From assembly GCF_000835495.1 (NCBI RefSeq), contig NW_015622546.1, forward strand, positions 684,883 to 748,882: a stretch of 64,000 bases of DNA. The letters run 5' to 3'. The notes below the pieces were generated by a model that saw only the letters and a program-made list of their open reading frames with translations, did not search any database and was not told where the DNA came from. The stretch comes from Cladophialophora immunda (lineage: Eukaryota > Ascomycota > Eurotiomycetes > Chaetothyriales > Herpotrichiellaceae). A program made the translations under genes and the position numbers. Shown piece after piece: positions 1 to 11,316 of the stretch; position 1 is the stretch's first letter; every line of letters starts with the position of its first letter.

Positions 1-219
1 CGGTCTGAACCAAGCCCTGGCGGAAAACACAGGGGTCCGGGGCTCCGGGGCTCCGAATAACACGCTACCAGGTAACCCACGATAGCTCCCCACATCTGGG
101 GATTCGTCTTCCCCGCTGGCGTTGACGACCATGTGCCTTTTTGTCCGCGATTTGTTTCTTATCTTCGTTATTCGCTTGACACTCACAAGGCTTTCTCCTT
201 TAGGCACCGGAATCTCAAC

Positions 220-3097
220 ATGAGTGCCACGCTGCAGGATATGGCCTGCCCAGGCCAAACGCAGTCTGCGTCCAAGGCTCAGCGAGTCAGGCGACCGATA
301 GCCTGTGACTATTGTCGCGCGAAAAAGGTCCGATGTATGTATCAGCCAGCTGCTAAATATAGCTAGTCATGAGGTCAAGGCTGAGGACACAAGGTAATTT
401 CGAAAATGGAGATTCATGTTTCAACTGCCTCGATCGCGACCTGGTCTGCTCGAGGCCGTTTCGTTCTCGTCAGCGGAAAAGCAGCAAGCCACACCAGCAC
501 CGCCATGAATCTAGATCGCGAACGGATTGGATACGCGGGGTTTTGGAACCCTTTCAGCCTGATGACCATAGTCTAAACATCATATCTGCACCGAGAGCAG
601 ATTCACCATCTCAGTTGAAGGAGACCATGTTAGGTCTTAGGCATAGTGCTCCAGCAAACCTAGCAGGTGGCGTCAGCAGCAGGCTGCTTGAGACAAGCCG
701 TCTGGAAGATCAAGCTTCCGCAGCGCCCGGCCGCGACAACAACATTGGTGTCCACCAGAATCCCTCGCAGGGCAACAAATCCAAGTTTGCGCGAAACATT
801 CCAGGACAAGGTCAGTCTGGTCCGCTACAGCTGCCAGGCTTTCCGGAATCATCGGAGACAACAAACGCCATACACACACCGCTGTTTGTCTCTGACCAGC
901 ACAGCCTTAGTAGCTTGCAAAGTTCCGAGCCATCCCAGAGCAATACGGTGCAGACGGACCTGGATGAGGCCATGCAGAAAAGCAGTATCTGGTCGAGCAA
1001 GATGGTAAGTCAGATCAATGCGTGGACGTATCAGGGAGTTGTAGAGCTGAGCTTGCTGACTGCTAGTAGTCGAATTACCAGTACTCCGGTACATTTCCCT
1101 GTTCGCTCACCCAACCAAGGGTTGTAATAACTTGCAGTGCCAGGTCCGACATCGTTTATATCCATCTGTTCGACTGCAGGTATCCAATGGGTGTCTGAGC
1201 GGACCAAATCTTCCAGCTTCGTCAACTCTGCCAATGAGTTCACCGCCGGCATCACCCGGCTGCTGAAGATTGACAAACGGTTCCCGTCCACACCCATCAA
1301 GGAACCCGATGCCGCGACAGCTTTCCTTTACACTCGAGGTACTGTCTCACGCACTGATATTGACTACACCGGCATGGACCCAGGCTAACTCTGACGCGGG
1401 TCAGCTTATTTCAACGAGTCAATTGATGCTGACCTGGCTGTGGTGCATCGACCCTGGTTTGAGCAGCGATTGAACGAGTTCTACAGCTCTGGAGTGAAGG
1501 ACGAAGACGCATCATGGTACGCTCTGAGGATGGCCGTCTTCGCGTGTGGGTGTCAGATTGAGCTTTCCAAGACGGAGAGCTTCCGCGAAGCCAATGAAAC
1601 AGGCTGGCGCTATTTCGAGAATGCGCTGTCCGTCTACACCAACATCCTCTTCTATCAAACTTCGATCGTTGGCGTTCAGGCCTTGGTGGTAATGGTGAGT
1701 GCGAAGACAATCTGGGTCGATTTCCAGAAGCCTGACTTATTTAGTCGTATTATTGTTCAACTATCAGCCACGCCTGTCTCGAATATATGCTCTGCAACGA
1801 TGCTGTCCGGCTGGCCGTAGCTCAGGGACTTCACCGACAACCGCCGCCTTCGTTGAATCTGACGCAGAGCGAGATTACACAGAGACAATGCATCTTTTGG
1901 GCAGCCTATTGCCTCGAAAAGCAGACTGTATGTCTTTCGGGACGTCACTCGGTATGTCACGGAGTATTTTCACCTCACCACGGAGCCACATTCATCTGTC
2001 ACTGACCTTGATGCCTACAGATGATTGACGACAGCGACGTCACCGTGGAACTACCGACGGTGGTCTCTTCTGGCAGTACGCTGAACCTCAACTTCTCGAG
2101 ATCCCTTATCCTAGTCACACACCTGTCGTCCATGGTATCAAAACAACTCACAGGCATGCAGGCCCTGCGGCAGGGGCTTGACTATCTTGCCATCATTGTC
2201 ACCAAGTTGGACGAAAAGCTCGACGCACTCAAAAAGTCGCTTGAGCCTATCCTGGGTTTCAGCACGACGGCGAAAGCCGCACCGGTAACGTCAAATCTGA
2301 CCGCAAACCAGGTTCTGTATCTTCGATATGCAATATTAAACGTTGCCCTGAGCATCCACACCACCCTGACACATCCATGGGCTCGATATCTGACCGCCCA
2401 CCAAAAGCCGAGTGCCGAAGCCCAAGTTCAGATCGACAAATCGTTTCAAATCGTCGCCGAAACATGTCGAAGCGCTATCCGACTGGTCAGGCAGATCCAG
2501 TTCGACCTAAGTACTCCTGTATCGTAAGGCCTAGGATCCGGAAATTGGATTGAGCTGGGGGACCACTGACTGATGTTTCGTCGCAGAGTGAGCTTCTTCG
2601 GTCCGATAAACTCGGTGATCAACCTGTTCATTTTTATTCTGCAATCCCCTGAAGATCCCAACGTGCTCTCCGATCTAGCGCTGTTGGACTTCGGCGCCGG
2701 ATATTTCGCTTGGATGCAGATCTGTACCGAGTCCAAGGTGTCCATCACCCTAGCCAAAGAGCTGGCTGCGCTGGCTCAGGGGTACCTGAGGGACTACAAG
2801 GAGAGCGGGAAGGGTCTCGTGACCCAGAGCCCTTCGTTGTCAAGAGGTACAGAGAGTAGTGATGGCCAGGAACGGCTCGACGAAGACGACATCCGCACGG
2901 TTCAGGCCCCCGATGCTCCGTCTCCGCCTCCGCAAGACTCGAGGGTCCTGGAATGCCTCCAGGATCTGCCACAGCCTGTTATGGACACACCACCCTTTGA
3001 TATCGATTTGGAGTATTGGAGCACGTTTGTGCCAGATCTGTTTGATCAGTCGAGTGATTTTACTGGGATCCATGGGGTTCATGTGCCGACAGATTGA
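220..3097 (+). CDS. Zn2Cys6 transcription factor with fungal-specific TF domain (TF1)
   Basis: Probable nuclear regulator of the neighbouring metabolic genes. I start at the ATG at 220, which gives about 30 residues before the binuclear zinc cluster. The cluster is CDYCRAKKVRC, then (after an intron at about 335-393 that splits the third Cys codon T|GT) an x7 linker and CFNCLDRDLVC, giving the C-x2-C-x6-C / C-x2-C-x6-C pattern. A Ser/Gln-rich linker follows. The middle homology region (fungal_trans type) is visible in pieces: GPTSFISICSTAG near 1145, HRPWFEQRLNEFY near 1445, LAVAQGLHRQPP near 1810, QCIFWAAYCLEKQT near 1890. Several short introns (near 1003-1140, 1340-1405, 1693-1744, 1930-2020, 2515-2586) separate the reading frames; their exact ends are inferred. 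The C-terminus at 3097 is acidic and Pro-rich, like an activation segment. The target is unknown; control of the adjacent cluster is inference from position. Confidence 0.88.
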
Positions 3098-3397
3098 ATC
3101 CGATGTCGTCATTGCCTGGGCGGGGCAAGGCTTTTTGCAGCGAGACTTGTTGCAAAACAGGATATGATTTCATGAAAGAGCGAGGACCATTTCATCCCAT
3201 CGACTGCTACATGATCCGGAACGCTTGCGAAAGGCAGACCAAGTTTAGATTCAGAGTTGTGGCCATGCGGCCTAGCCATTTTACATTTGATCAGATGTAT
3301 AGTCAATCTCCTGAAGCCACTCCAAGGCGAGGTCTTACTGTTGTGAATGTTTCACCCGCACTTGTCTCTGTCCACGTCTTTGGGGTTGTCAAGCCAA

Positions 3398-3979
3398 TTA
3401 AAAATCGACCGGGAGCCCCCGAGGTCCGATTTCAGCTCGCTTCTTGATGTTCGCTTCAGTCTCGCCTTCGCTCAATCTTCTGATGTAGTTTTCCGGATCG
3501 AAGTCGACTCCTATCGGGTTCTCCGCAAACGATGGGGATGACATGAACTTTGTTGCCTCGTCCGGTCGGTCAAAGTTGTCCACCTGCGTCTCAATCTGGT
3601 TGCCATCAGGGTCACGGTAGTAGATAGAGGTCGTCGGACCATGGTTGACAGACCAGGCCGGGAGAATACCGTGTTTCTTCCTCTGACGATAGGCGAGTAG
3701 CAGTTCGGCAATCGTATCGAATGAGAACGCGGTGTGTTCGAGGCCACAGGTCTTGGGGTCCTTGTCTTTGGTTCCGGGAGCACCGATGATGGCGATTCGA
3801 TGATGTTCCTCATCGTACGAGAGGAAGGCCAGGTATTCATTCTCGTGAACCACTTCAGCCCCCAGAAAGGTCTGGTAGTATTTGACCATTTCACCGAATT
3901 TGTTGGTCCGCAGCACCACGTGGGCGAGCTTGCTCGGTGAGATCACCTTGGCACCCTTCGCGTTGAAGTCGATCACCAT
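3398..3979 (-). CDS. Single-domain extradiol (VOC/glyoxalase-fold) dioxygenase
   Basis: 193-residue, intron-free protein of the vicinal-oxygen-chelate superfamily, closest in appearance to fungal proteins annotated as biphenyl-2,3-diol 1,2-dioxygenase-like. I place the start at the ATG at 3979 (MVIDFNAKG); the frame stays open upstream but loses family similarity. The expected 2-His-1-carboxylate metal set is visible: His in KLAHVVLRT (about residue 19), His in GLEHTAFSFD (about 78) and Glu in GNQIETQVDNFD (about 128). Other family blocks are YYQTFLGAEVVHEN and NHGPTTSIYYRDPDGN. If active it would cleave a catechol-type ring next to the hydroxyls using Fe(II) and O2. No signal peptide, so cytosolic. 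It is convergent with TF1 and upstream FAD monooxygenase 1 reads in the same direction. The substrate cannot be read from sequence. Confidence 0.85.
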   Translation of the reverse strand: MVIDFNAKGAKVISPSKLAHVVLRTNKFGEMVKYYQTFLGAEVVHENEYLAFLSYDEEHHRIAIIGAPGTKDKDPKTCGLEHTAFSFDTIAELLLAYRQRKKHGILPAWSVNHGPTTSIYYRDPDGNQIETQVDNFDRPDEATKFMSSPSFAENPIGVDFDPENYIRRLSEGETEANIKKRAEIGPRGLPVDF

Positions 3980-4458
3980 TTTGTCGTCAGACACGGAAGA
4001 CGGAGACTCGGGGTATATTGGTCCCTGGAGGAAATGCAACACGATTCCACAACCCCAAGGCTCGAGCCTGGGTCTGATAAATGTCGGTGGACGCAAAAAG
4101 GAGGGGTTGCGGTCAGTTGCTCCGGGGCCGATGCTTTCACCGGCATCAAGTGCATTCCCTGGCATTCGCCGGACAAAAGAGCATGGTGCGACTAGTGGTG
4201 CTATCATGTGAAGGCCTAGCAGGAAATCTGACGCAACATAGTGGCAGCATGGTACGGACTCGCGCTACAAGGACTCCAGGAACACTCGTTCTTGGAAGCC
4301 AGGCGCTCTCTCCATCGTCGATACCCCAACTTGGTGTGGAGTATGCATAACGCGAGATGGACATAGCTGCATGCCAGGTGATACCATGACTTATTCGTGC
4401 TTCTCTCAGCTTCTTGACCCGTCGACTTAGCTACTGGACAAGCCATGTCATCTAACCA

Positions 4459-5959
4459 TCAAGCAATCTTATACAACTGATCTGTCCCTGTGCTTGCATC
4501 CAACTCCGTCATGGTTTTAATATCCCAATCATCAGGCTGGAAGTTGTCGGGAACATTGGTATTGCGGAACGGCTTGCCTTCCTTGATGTGCGCCATCACC
4601 TCGCCAAACCTTTCGTAGCCATATTGTTCGGCGTCAGCAGAGTACAGCCAATCTGGCTGAGGAATCTTGAGAAAGTCCGGCTCCCTCTTCACTCTCTCCC
4701 AGTCTGTCTGGTGCCACTTATGCCGCACTTCCCAGCCCATGCGTTGAGTCGTACTGGTCCTGTCACACCTGTACAGGTTGCCTTAGTCTTCCAGGCCTAG
4801 AACTTGGGTACCATCAGTCTTACCTGAGCTTTTGGAACGCACGGAGGGCCGAAGGTATATCGGAACGTCCGGCTCGGTCGACCAGAGATGCCAATGTCGC
4901 TCCATCTTCGACGCCCATGCCGCCTCCAGATCCCGAAGTTGGAAGGTGAGGGTGCGCGGCATCACCAATCAAGACGACTCTCCCAGCGTCAGAAACCCAT
5001 TTGTCGATGGGGTCTCGCCACAACAGCTTGAAATCGCAGATGACTTCCTCTGGAATCTGCCTAATGGCGGCCTCCAAGACCGGATCACAGTCTTGGACGA
5101 CTTGGAGCATGTCTTTGACCGTGCCGGGGTAAGTCCACGACTCTTCTACAGTATACGTGTCTTTGTGAGTGAGGTATGCCGAAATATATCCGAGTTTCGC
5201 GTTGACGATGATAATCGCGTGCAGATTCAACCCGATCCAGATGTTCAATTGATCGTTCTCAGAGTAGGCAAGGTCGTGGGTCAGCAGATCCTTGGTCAAG
5301 TGGTGCCTGGGAAAGTAGGCTCGATAAACTGCATAGCCGCTCCGCTGGGCCATCTGAGTGTTGCCCGTCACATACTTCCGGGCGCGGCTGTACACGCCAT
5401 CGGCGCCCACGACGAAGTCGACCTTCACCAGTTCTCCATTGAGATAGATGCCGGCCTTGTTCCCGTCTTCCCAAAACTCTGTGATTCTTGCCCCCCAGGT
5501 AAACTTGACCCCAATCTTGACGGCGTAGTCGTATATTAAGCCTTGGGAACGGGCCCGGCTGGTATACAGGTTGTAGTGGCCGTTGTATTTGTCTTTCCAG
5601 TCCTGTTGGAGAAGGACTTCTCCTTTGTCACTTCGGAAAGTCACAATGCCTGGGGTGGCCGATTCTGCCGCCATCTGCTCGACCACGTCCCCCCACTTCT
5701 CCATGACTAGGGAGGCATTGGCGGTGATGGTGATGATGTCGCCTACAAAAGAACAGTCAGCTCGTCGCGTTCTTTGGGACTATTAACCGGATATTCCACC
5801 TAGAACCTGTAGCTTCGGCTCTCTCTCCACGACGTGGACGTTGCAGCCCTTTCGCTTCAGTTCGATGGCCGCAGAAAGACCTGCGTAGCCTGCTCCCACC
5901 ACAACAACGTCAATGTCATTGTTGCGCGAAAAATCTTCGTCGGTAGGGATGCTGCCCAT
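4459..5959 (-). CDS. FAD-dependent monooxygenase 1 (salicylate-hydroxylase-like)
   Basis: Group A flavoprotein hydroxylase, about 455 residues in three exons. The start at 5959 gives MGSIPTDEDF followed by a Rossmann strand. The FAD signatures are in order: dinucleotide fold VVVVGAGYAGLSAAIELKRK (residues about 17-36), GADGVYSRARKYV in the middle, and LIGDAAHPHLPTSG near residue 320 for the FAD ribityl/NAD(P)H site. Intron 1 (5743-5799) joins VLG|D; intron 2 (about 4770-4825) joins LR to the C-terminal exon with RMGWEVRHKWHQTDW. No signal peptide or membrane segment. It is a paralogue of the gene at 18250-19832, with the same two exon junctions. It diverges from the multicopper oxidase over 0.94 kb. 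A phenolic substrate is likely from the family; the precise one is unknown. Confidence 0.88.
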
Positions 5960-6895
5960 GGTGCCACAACGACCCGAGCGTCTTTTGCGAGGCTGCACAA
6001 GGCAGTGTGATGTCAACCCAATTGTGATTACTTTCGCCAATTAGCCAGCATATCAATTACTTTCAGGCGGCTTAGGCGCCTCCCGAGCCACCGGACTACC
6101 CCGGAGTAGCGAGACAGAAAGACAGAAAGACCCTCGCAAATATACTTCGACGGGTCCGATGTACACCTGACTAGTCAGATGGGAACGTGGAGTGGCTTGA
6201 TCAACCCGGGACAACCAGACAAGAAAAACATGTGTCGCTGCATAGAGGCCTGCATATCCGTCACTTTGGCCGGAGTGAGGAAGTGTGAGATGCACGAGAA
6301 GCCACTCTCGGCAGCTGCGTTGCTCAGCTGGATGGGTGTTCCGTATCGTTTTCTCGAGCGCCGGCTACTTGTCCAAATATGTACGCGATGAAGCTGCATG
6401 GAATCTCGCCGAATGACGCCCCACACCTTTTGTATCCCCGAGACCGAGACCCCATTCCTCGACTTCCACGGACGGGTTCACTCATTCCCTGAAGGGCTTA
6501 GCATTGGATGGGATCGACTGACTACCCATCTCGGATTGCTCCCGCTCAGAGCCTGAGTGCAGCTTGCTCCTTTAGAACAGTAGAGTGCCTAACGTGATCT
6601 GGTTGCCCCCTTTGCTCAACCTCTTGGGCTACAAATAGTGAGCACCAAAGGACATGGATTAGGTCCATGGAAAACAGAGGTACAGGCTACTCCCTAATAC
6701 ACTTTTATTCACAACAACCATGAAAGGGACTTGTAGCCAGTCCATGCTCCTAGGGCATTCGCCTAGCCGAGACTTGACCCTGTCACTCGGCACTAAGTAG
6801 ACTTATAGCCAAGCCGAGACCGTCTGAGAGTGTTATTCGCATACCTGTTTGGCACCCATTTGGACCACAATCTTCCACAGGTGTCTCTGAAGAGC
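5960..6895. promoter_or_regulatory. Divergent intergenic region between FAD monooxygenase 1 and multicopper oxidase
   Basis: 936 bases with no supportable gene. It must hold the promoters of both flanking divergent genes, so co-regulation is possible. I see a short GA-rich direct repeat (agacagaaagacagaaag) near 6113-6130 and GC-rich CGG/CCG triplets near 6085-6105 of the sort Zn2Cys6 proteins can bind, but no spacing that singles out one operator. Confidence 0.5.
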
Positions 6896-8926
6896 ATGAA
6901 TTTGTTCACTGCATTGTTGATTTACCTTGGTATTCTATCCAACCCCAACCCGAGTACATTGAGTGTACCTCAGTCTCCCGGCCACCTGGTACCCAATGTC
7001 ACAAAGCCCTTCCAACCGCTTCGAGAGACGCAATGTAACTCTCCTCTTACACGAAGTAGCTGGTGTGACGGATTCTCCATTGACACGGACACTGACGAAG
7101 ATGGACCAACGACCGGAAATATCTGCGAATACTCTTTCATCATCACCAACACCACCAAGGATTTCGACGGGGTGGAAAGACTTGCCCTGGCTGTGAACGG
7201 GCAGACTCCTGGACCCGCGATTGAGTGCCAATGGGGAGACGTTCTGCGAGTCAATGTTACGAATCTTTTGCCGAGCAACCAAACCGCCGTGCATTGGCAT
7301 GGCCTCAGCCAGCGAGGTGGCATGACGAATGATCAGGATGGCGTTCCCGGAGTGACTGAATGTGCCATTCCCCCCGGCCACAGTCGCATTTATCAATTCC
7401 AACTGAGTAGGTTCATCTCCAGCTCAGTCCTCTGAATGCTTGTTGCTTTACCCTGCTGATTCAGTCATTTTTTAGAGCAATACGGGACCGCGTGGTGGCA
7501 TTCTCATGCGTTGTCGCAGTTTGGGGACGGCATTCGAGGACCCATCATCATCCACGGACCGGCAACATCCAACTACGATATAGACATGGGCGCGGTCATG
7601 ATTGACAATCTATTTGACAATAGCTCCAACCCGATCTCGACGCCAGCCTATGCATCTCGCGTCCTGCATGTGAATGGGACGGCCTTCTACAACTACCTTC
7701 TCAACGGAGCCAACACATCTCCGGATCTCAAGAGGGGCCGGCACGCTCTTTGGTCGGTCCAACCAGGGAAAAGGTACCTCTTCCGAATCATCAATTCGGC
7801 CATCCAAAGTGCCTGGGCCGTTCACTTTGACCACCATAAGATGACGGTCATCGCGGCGGATCTGGTCCCTATTAAGCCCTACACGACCGAGTGGCTGAAT
7901 ATTGGCAACGGCCAGCGCTACGATGTGATTGTCGACATGACTCAACCAGCAGATGCGTATTTCCTTCGCGCGGTTGCCCAACTTGGGTGTCCGGATGAGG
8001 GTGATAACGATGGGCTGGGCCGTGCAAATGGCATCTTCCTGTACGAAGACGTGCCCCTGAAGCTTCCTTCGTCGAGCGCAGGCAGCAAAACAATTGCGGA
8101 TTTCCGCTATTGTGCGGATGAACCGTTGACTTCGCTGGTTCCGTGGATCGAGAGGAGCGCCGGCTCCCGTACAGCCTTTGAAGCCACCGTCTCGACCCTG
8201 CCGAGTGGTGACCGTAAACGGGTCACATTCAGCGACGACGGCACTGTTTGGCGTTGGCCGCTAAACCTGCACACCATCACGGTGAACTACACTCGACCTA
8301 CTCTCCAGCTGCTCGCCGATGGCATCTCTCCCTACGACAAGCCCATCGAACAGCAGATTGTTCTGCCCTACAAAGACCAGTGGGTTTATTTTGTGATTCA
8401 GAACCAGTTCTATGCCGCACACCCGATGCACTTGCACGGGCATGAGTACGTCCACTCTTCGCTCGTTCTCTCCAAAGAGCTTGGACTAATATCAGGGCCT
8501 GCCTTGTCTTAGCATGGCAATTCTAGGTCAAGGTCACGACGAGTGGAACTCCAGCTTGATCTCAACGCTCAATTTCGAGAATCCTCCCAGGAGAGATACT
8601 GCACTCGTGGTTGGCAATGTGGCGAAAGATCCAAATGTCGGCGGTAAGCACAAGATGATCTCTGTTTGGAGGGCCGCGCTTATGCTGGAGAAGGTTATCT
8701 GGTCCTCGGATTCAAAACAGATAACCCTGGTGTGTGGATGCTTCACTGCCACATCATTTGGCACTCGGAATCGGGAATGGGTCTGCAATTCATCGAACGA
8801 CCGGATGAGATACCGGCCAAGGCATATACTAGCAAAGCGAGCTTCCAAAGCGAGTGTGCCGCAGAGGCGGCATACGAGGCTGAGGATCCCAGTCATATTA
8901 AGTCGGGAAGCGTGTCTGGGGTCTAG
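6896..8926 (+). CDS. Secreted multicopper oxidase, laccase-type
   Basis: Ascomycete laccase-like oxidase, about 610 residues, four exons. The ATG at 6896 opens a hydrophobic leader (MNLFTALLIYLGIL), so it should be secreted. All four copper-ligand blocks are present: HWHGLSQRGG (L1), WWHSHALSQFGDG (L2), HPMHLHGH (L3) and HCHIIWHSESGM (L4), with the type-1 Cys and a Met ten residues later as axial ligand. Introns at 7407-7475, 8446-8512 (inside HGH|D) and about 8644-8690. The last joins NVG to EGYLVLGFKTDNPG and is the only canonical short intron that keeps the L4 frame. The C-terminus (GSVSGV) lacks the DSGL plug typical of many secreted ascomycete laccases. It would couple one-electron oxidation of phenols to O2 reduction. 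In this neighbourhood it could dimerise or polymerise a phenolic product. Confidence 0.9.
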
Positions 8927-9435
8927 TCGTGGAGCAGCACCAAGACTGTGGACTTTACAGAGTATCTAGATACCGAGGTAGCTATATGAAACGTCGGAAG
9001 TAGCAAAGGTTCTTTCCCAAAGCCCACGGCTCGCAGCCTGACGGTATGTCCAAATGCCGGGAGTTGTCGACTTAATTTACCTATGAACAAACCCATCCGG
9101 GTAAAATCCTCGCTTCTGTAAGTGCCCCTTGGCCTCGGAAAAGCTGGGTTGGTAGCAGCAACCCTGCCTAGAGGCTTAGCCTGGGCTGCCTGTTCGCGCC
9201 GCCGAGACCTGCTACTTGCTAACTAATTCACCCGGAGACTCCGCCTCCAGAAGAAGGGGGGGGGGGGTTATTGGGTCCGAGTCTTTGGAGAAATACTGCC
9301 GGAAAGGCTTGGTCCCAACTTGTAGACACCTGGCATGCACTACAAGAAAATCTAAGCCAACATCTTCCACATATTCGAGCTTGTCTGCGTCTTGTCCGTG
9401 CTGCTCTTTAGTTTCATTCAATTGTACCTGCAGCT
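8927..9435. other. Intergenic region with a 12-G run
   Basis: 509 bases between the multicopper oxidase stop and the MFS start, both on the plus strand. It contains a homopolymer of 12 G at 9256-9267, about 170 bases before the MFS ATG. No gene seen. Confidence 0.6.
9256..9267. repeat. 12-bp poly-G run
   Basis: Twelve consecutive G upstream of the MFS exporter start, in non-coding sequence. Confidence 0.9.
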
Positions 9436-11127
9436 ATGCCGCCAGCGAGAGATATGACAGCCGTCACCACCGGGCCAGATGTCGAGACGACACCGCTGCT
9501 GCAACATAGCGAAGGCTCCCCAAGCGACGATCATGGCGCTGTTGTTGACTGGGATGGCCCCGACGACGCCGAAAACCCTGTCAATTGGAGTTCTAGGAAG
9601 AAAGGGGTCAACATTGTTTTGCTCTCCTACATGACTTTCTTGACGTACGCATGCAAAAAGAATGCGCATCCGAGAGCACGAGCTAAAATTCATTTCTAGA
9701 CCTTTTGCATCCTCGATGTTTGCTCCCGGTGTGCCGCAGGTGCTCAAGGACTTCGACTCTCACAGCATTGAGATGGCCTCGTTGGTCGTGTCGGTGTACG
9801 TCCTCGGCTACGCATTTGGGCCCCTGGTGATTGCGCCGCTGAGCGAGGTATATGGACGAAAGCCGCTGTACATCATAACGTCGGTCCTGTTTCTGATCTT
9901 CACCCTTGGGTGTGGCTTGGCCACAAGTCTGGACATGTTGGTGGCTTTCCGGTTTCTGGCTGGAACCGCCGGCTCGTGTCCCATCACCGTGGGATCGGGG
10001 ACGATCGCAGACACATTCAGGCAGCAGGACCGAGGGAAGATCATGGGCCTGTGGCAGTTCTCGGTCCTGTTTGGTCCAAGGTGTGTTCTTCCGGGAGTTT
10101 CAGGCCCCATCGATTTTTGCTGAGAGATTGCTGACCACGAGTTTCATAGTCTGGGACCTGTCCTGGGTTCTTGGATTGCCGCATCTTACGGCTGGCGATG
10201 GGATTTTTACGTGCTTACAATTTGCGTAGGTTGCCCTTTTTGGATCAGCCGTGATGCTGCAGAACCGACGAGCTGACAACAGTACCACCTTAGACTGCAG
10301 TCTACATTTGTTTGGCGATCCCCTTTCAGGCCGAAACGTACCCGGTAGTGCTATTGGGAAGAAAGGGGGACCGCATCCGAGCAGATACAGGCCACCGCAA
10401 GCTTCAGTCGGCGCCGGGAACCTCAGATCCTTCAACGCTGCATTTGCTTTTCGTCTCGATCACGCGTCCGATCAAACTATTGTGTGGTTCCCTGATTGTT
10501 TTCGGATGCTCCCTCTATGTCGCGGTGGCCTATGGCTACATGTACCTCATCTTTTCCACCATCACCAGAGTCTTTTTGGATCAATACCATTTCAGCCAGA
10601 GCACGGTCGGGCTGGTGTTCCTTGGAGTCGGAATCGGGCAGTTCATCAGCCTAGGCTTGTTCAGTGCCTATTCGGACAAGTTGCTCCAGAAATTGGCCAA
10701 GGCAAAAGGGGGCCAGATGAAGCCGGAGTACCGCCTACCTCTTCTCTGGCCGGGCGCCGTGTTGGTCCCGGTCGGCTTGCTCGTCTACGGCTGGTCGGCT
10801 GAGCACAAGCTCCATCCCATCATCCCAATACTCGGGACTGGGCTCCTCGGTGCCGGCACCCTCTGGACATTCCTCCCTATAGGCATCTATTTGGTCGATG
10901 CTTTCACCGTCTACGCAGCGAGCGCCACTGCGGCGACCACGGTCCTTCGGAGCATTCTTGGGGCGCTCGTGCCGCTTGCTGGGGCCCGAATTTACGACGA
11001 GTTAGGGCTGGGTTGGGGAAATACAGTCCTGGCCGGTGTGTCCGTGGCCCTGACGCCACTGATCTGGCTGTTTATCCGATACGGCGAGGTGCTCAGGAAC
11101 AACCCCCGGTTTGAGATGAAGCTGTGA
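9436..11127 (+). CDS. MFS transporter, DHA1 (drug:H+ antiporter) type
   Basis: Plasma-membrane major facilitator, about 490 residues. The start at 9436 gives a polar N-tail with the usual DWDGPDDAENPVNW block of fungal DHA1 exporters. Family marks include ASSMFAPGVPQVLKDF at the first periplasmic loop, motif A as PLSEVYGRKPLYI, GSWIAASYGWRWDFYVLTI and AETYPVVLLGRK after the central loop, then LDQYHFSQSTVGLVFLG and PIGIYLVDAFTVYAASATAA in the C-half. Introns lie near 9645-9700, 10080-10149 and 10212-10330. The third junction is the least certain because the segment 10230-10330 has several possible splice sites. It follows the oxidase on the same strand and probably exports the cluster product or a toxic phenolic intermediate; the cargo is inference. 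Confidence 0.88.
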
Positions 11128-11316
11128 GACTATATGGTCCGACAAGGCGATTGTTTTTATCAGGCTCGAGATCAAATATACATCAAGGAAAATATGTCGA
11201 TCTTGTACCAAGAAACTGACCGTGCATCTTTGATATCCTCTTGTCCCAAGAGTATGCTACTGGCTGGGAGAGATACTGAGTTTACACACTGCACGAGTGA
11301 GCAGTAACATTCACTT

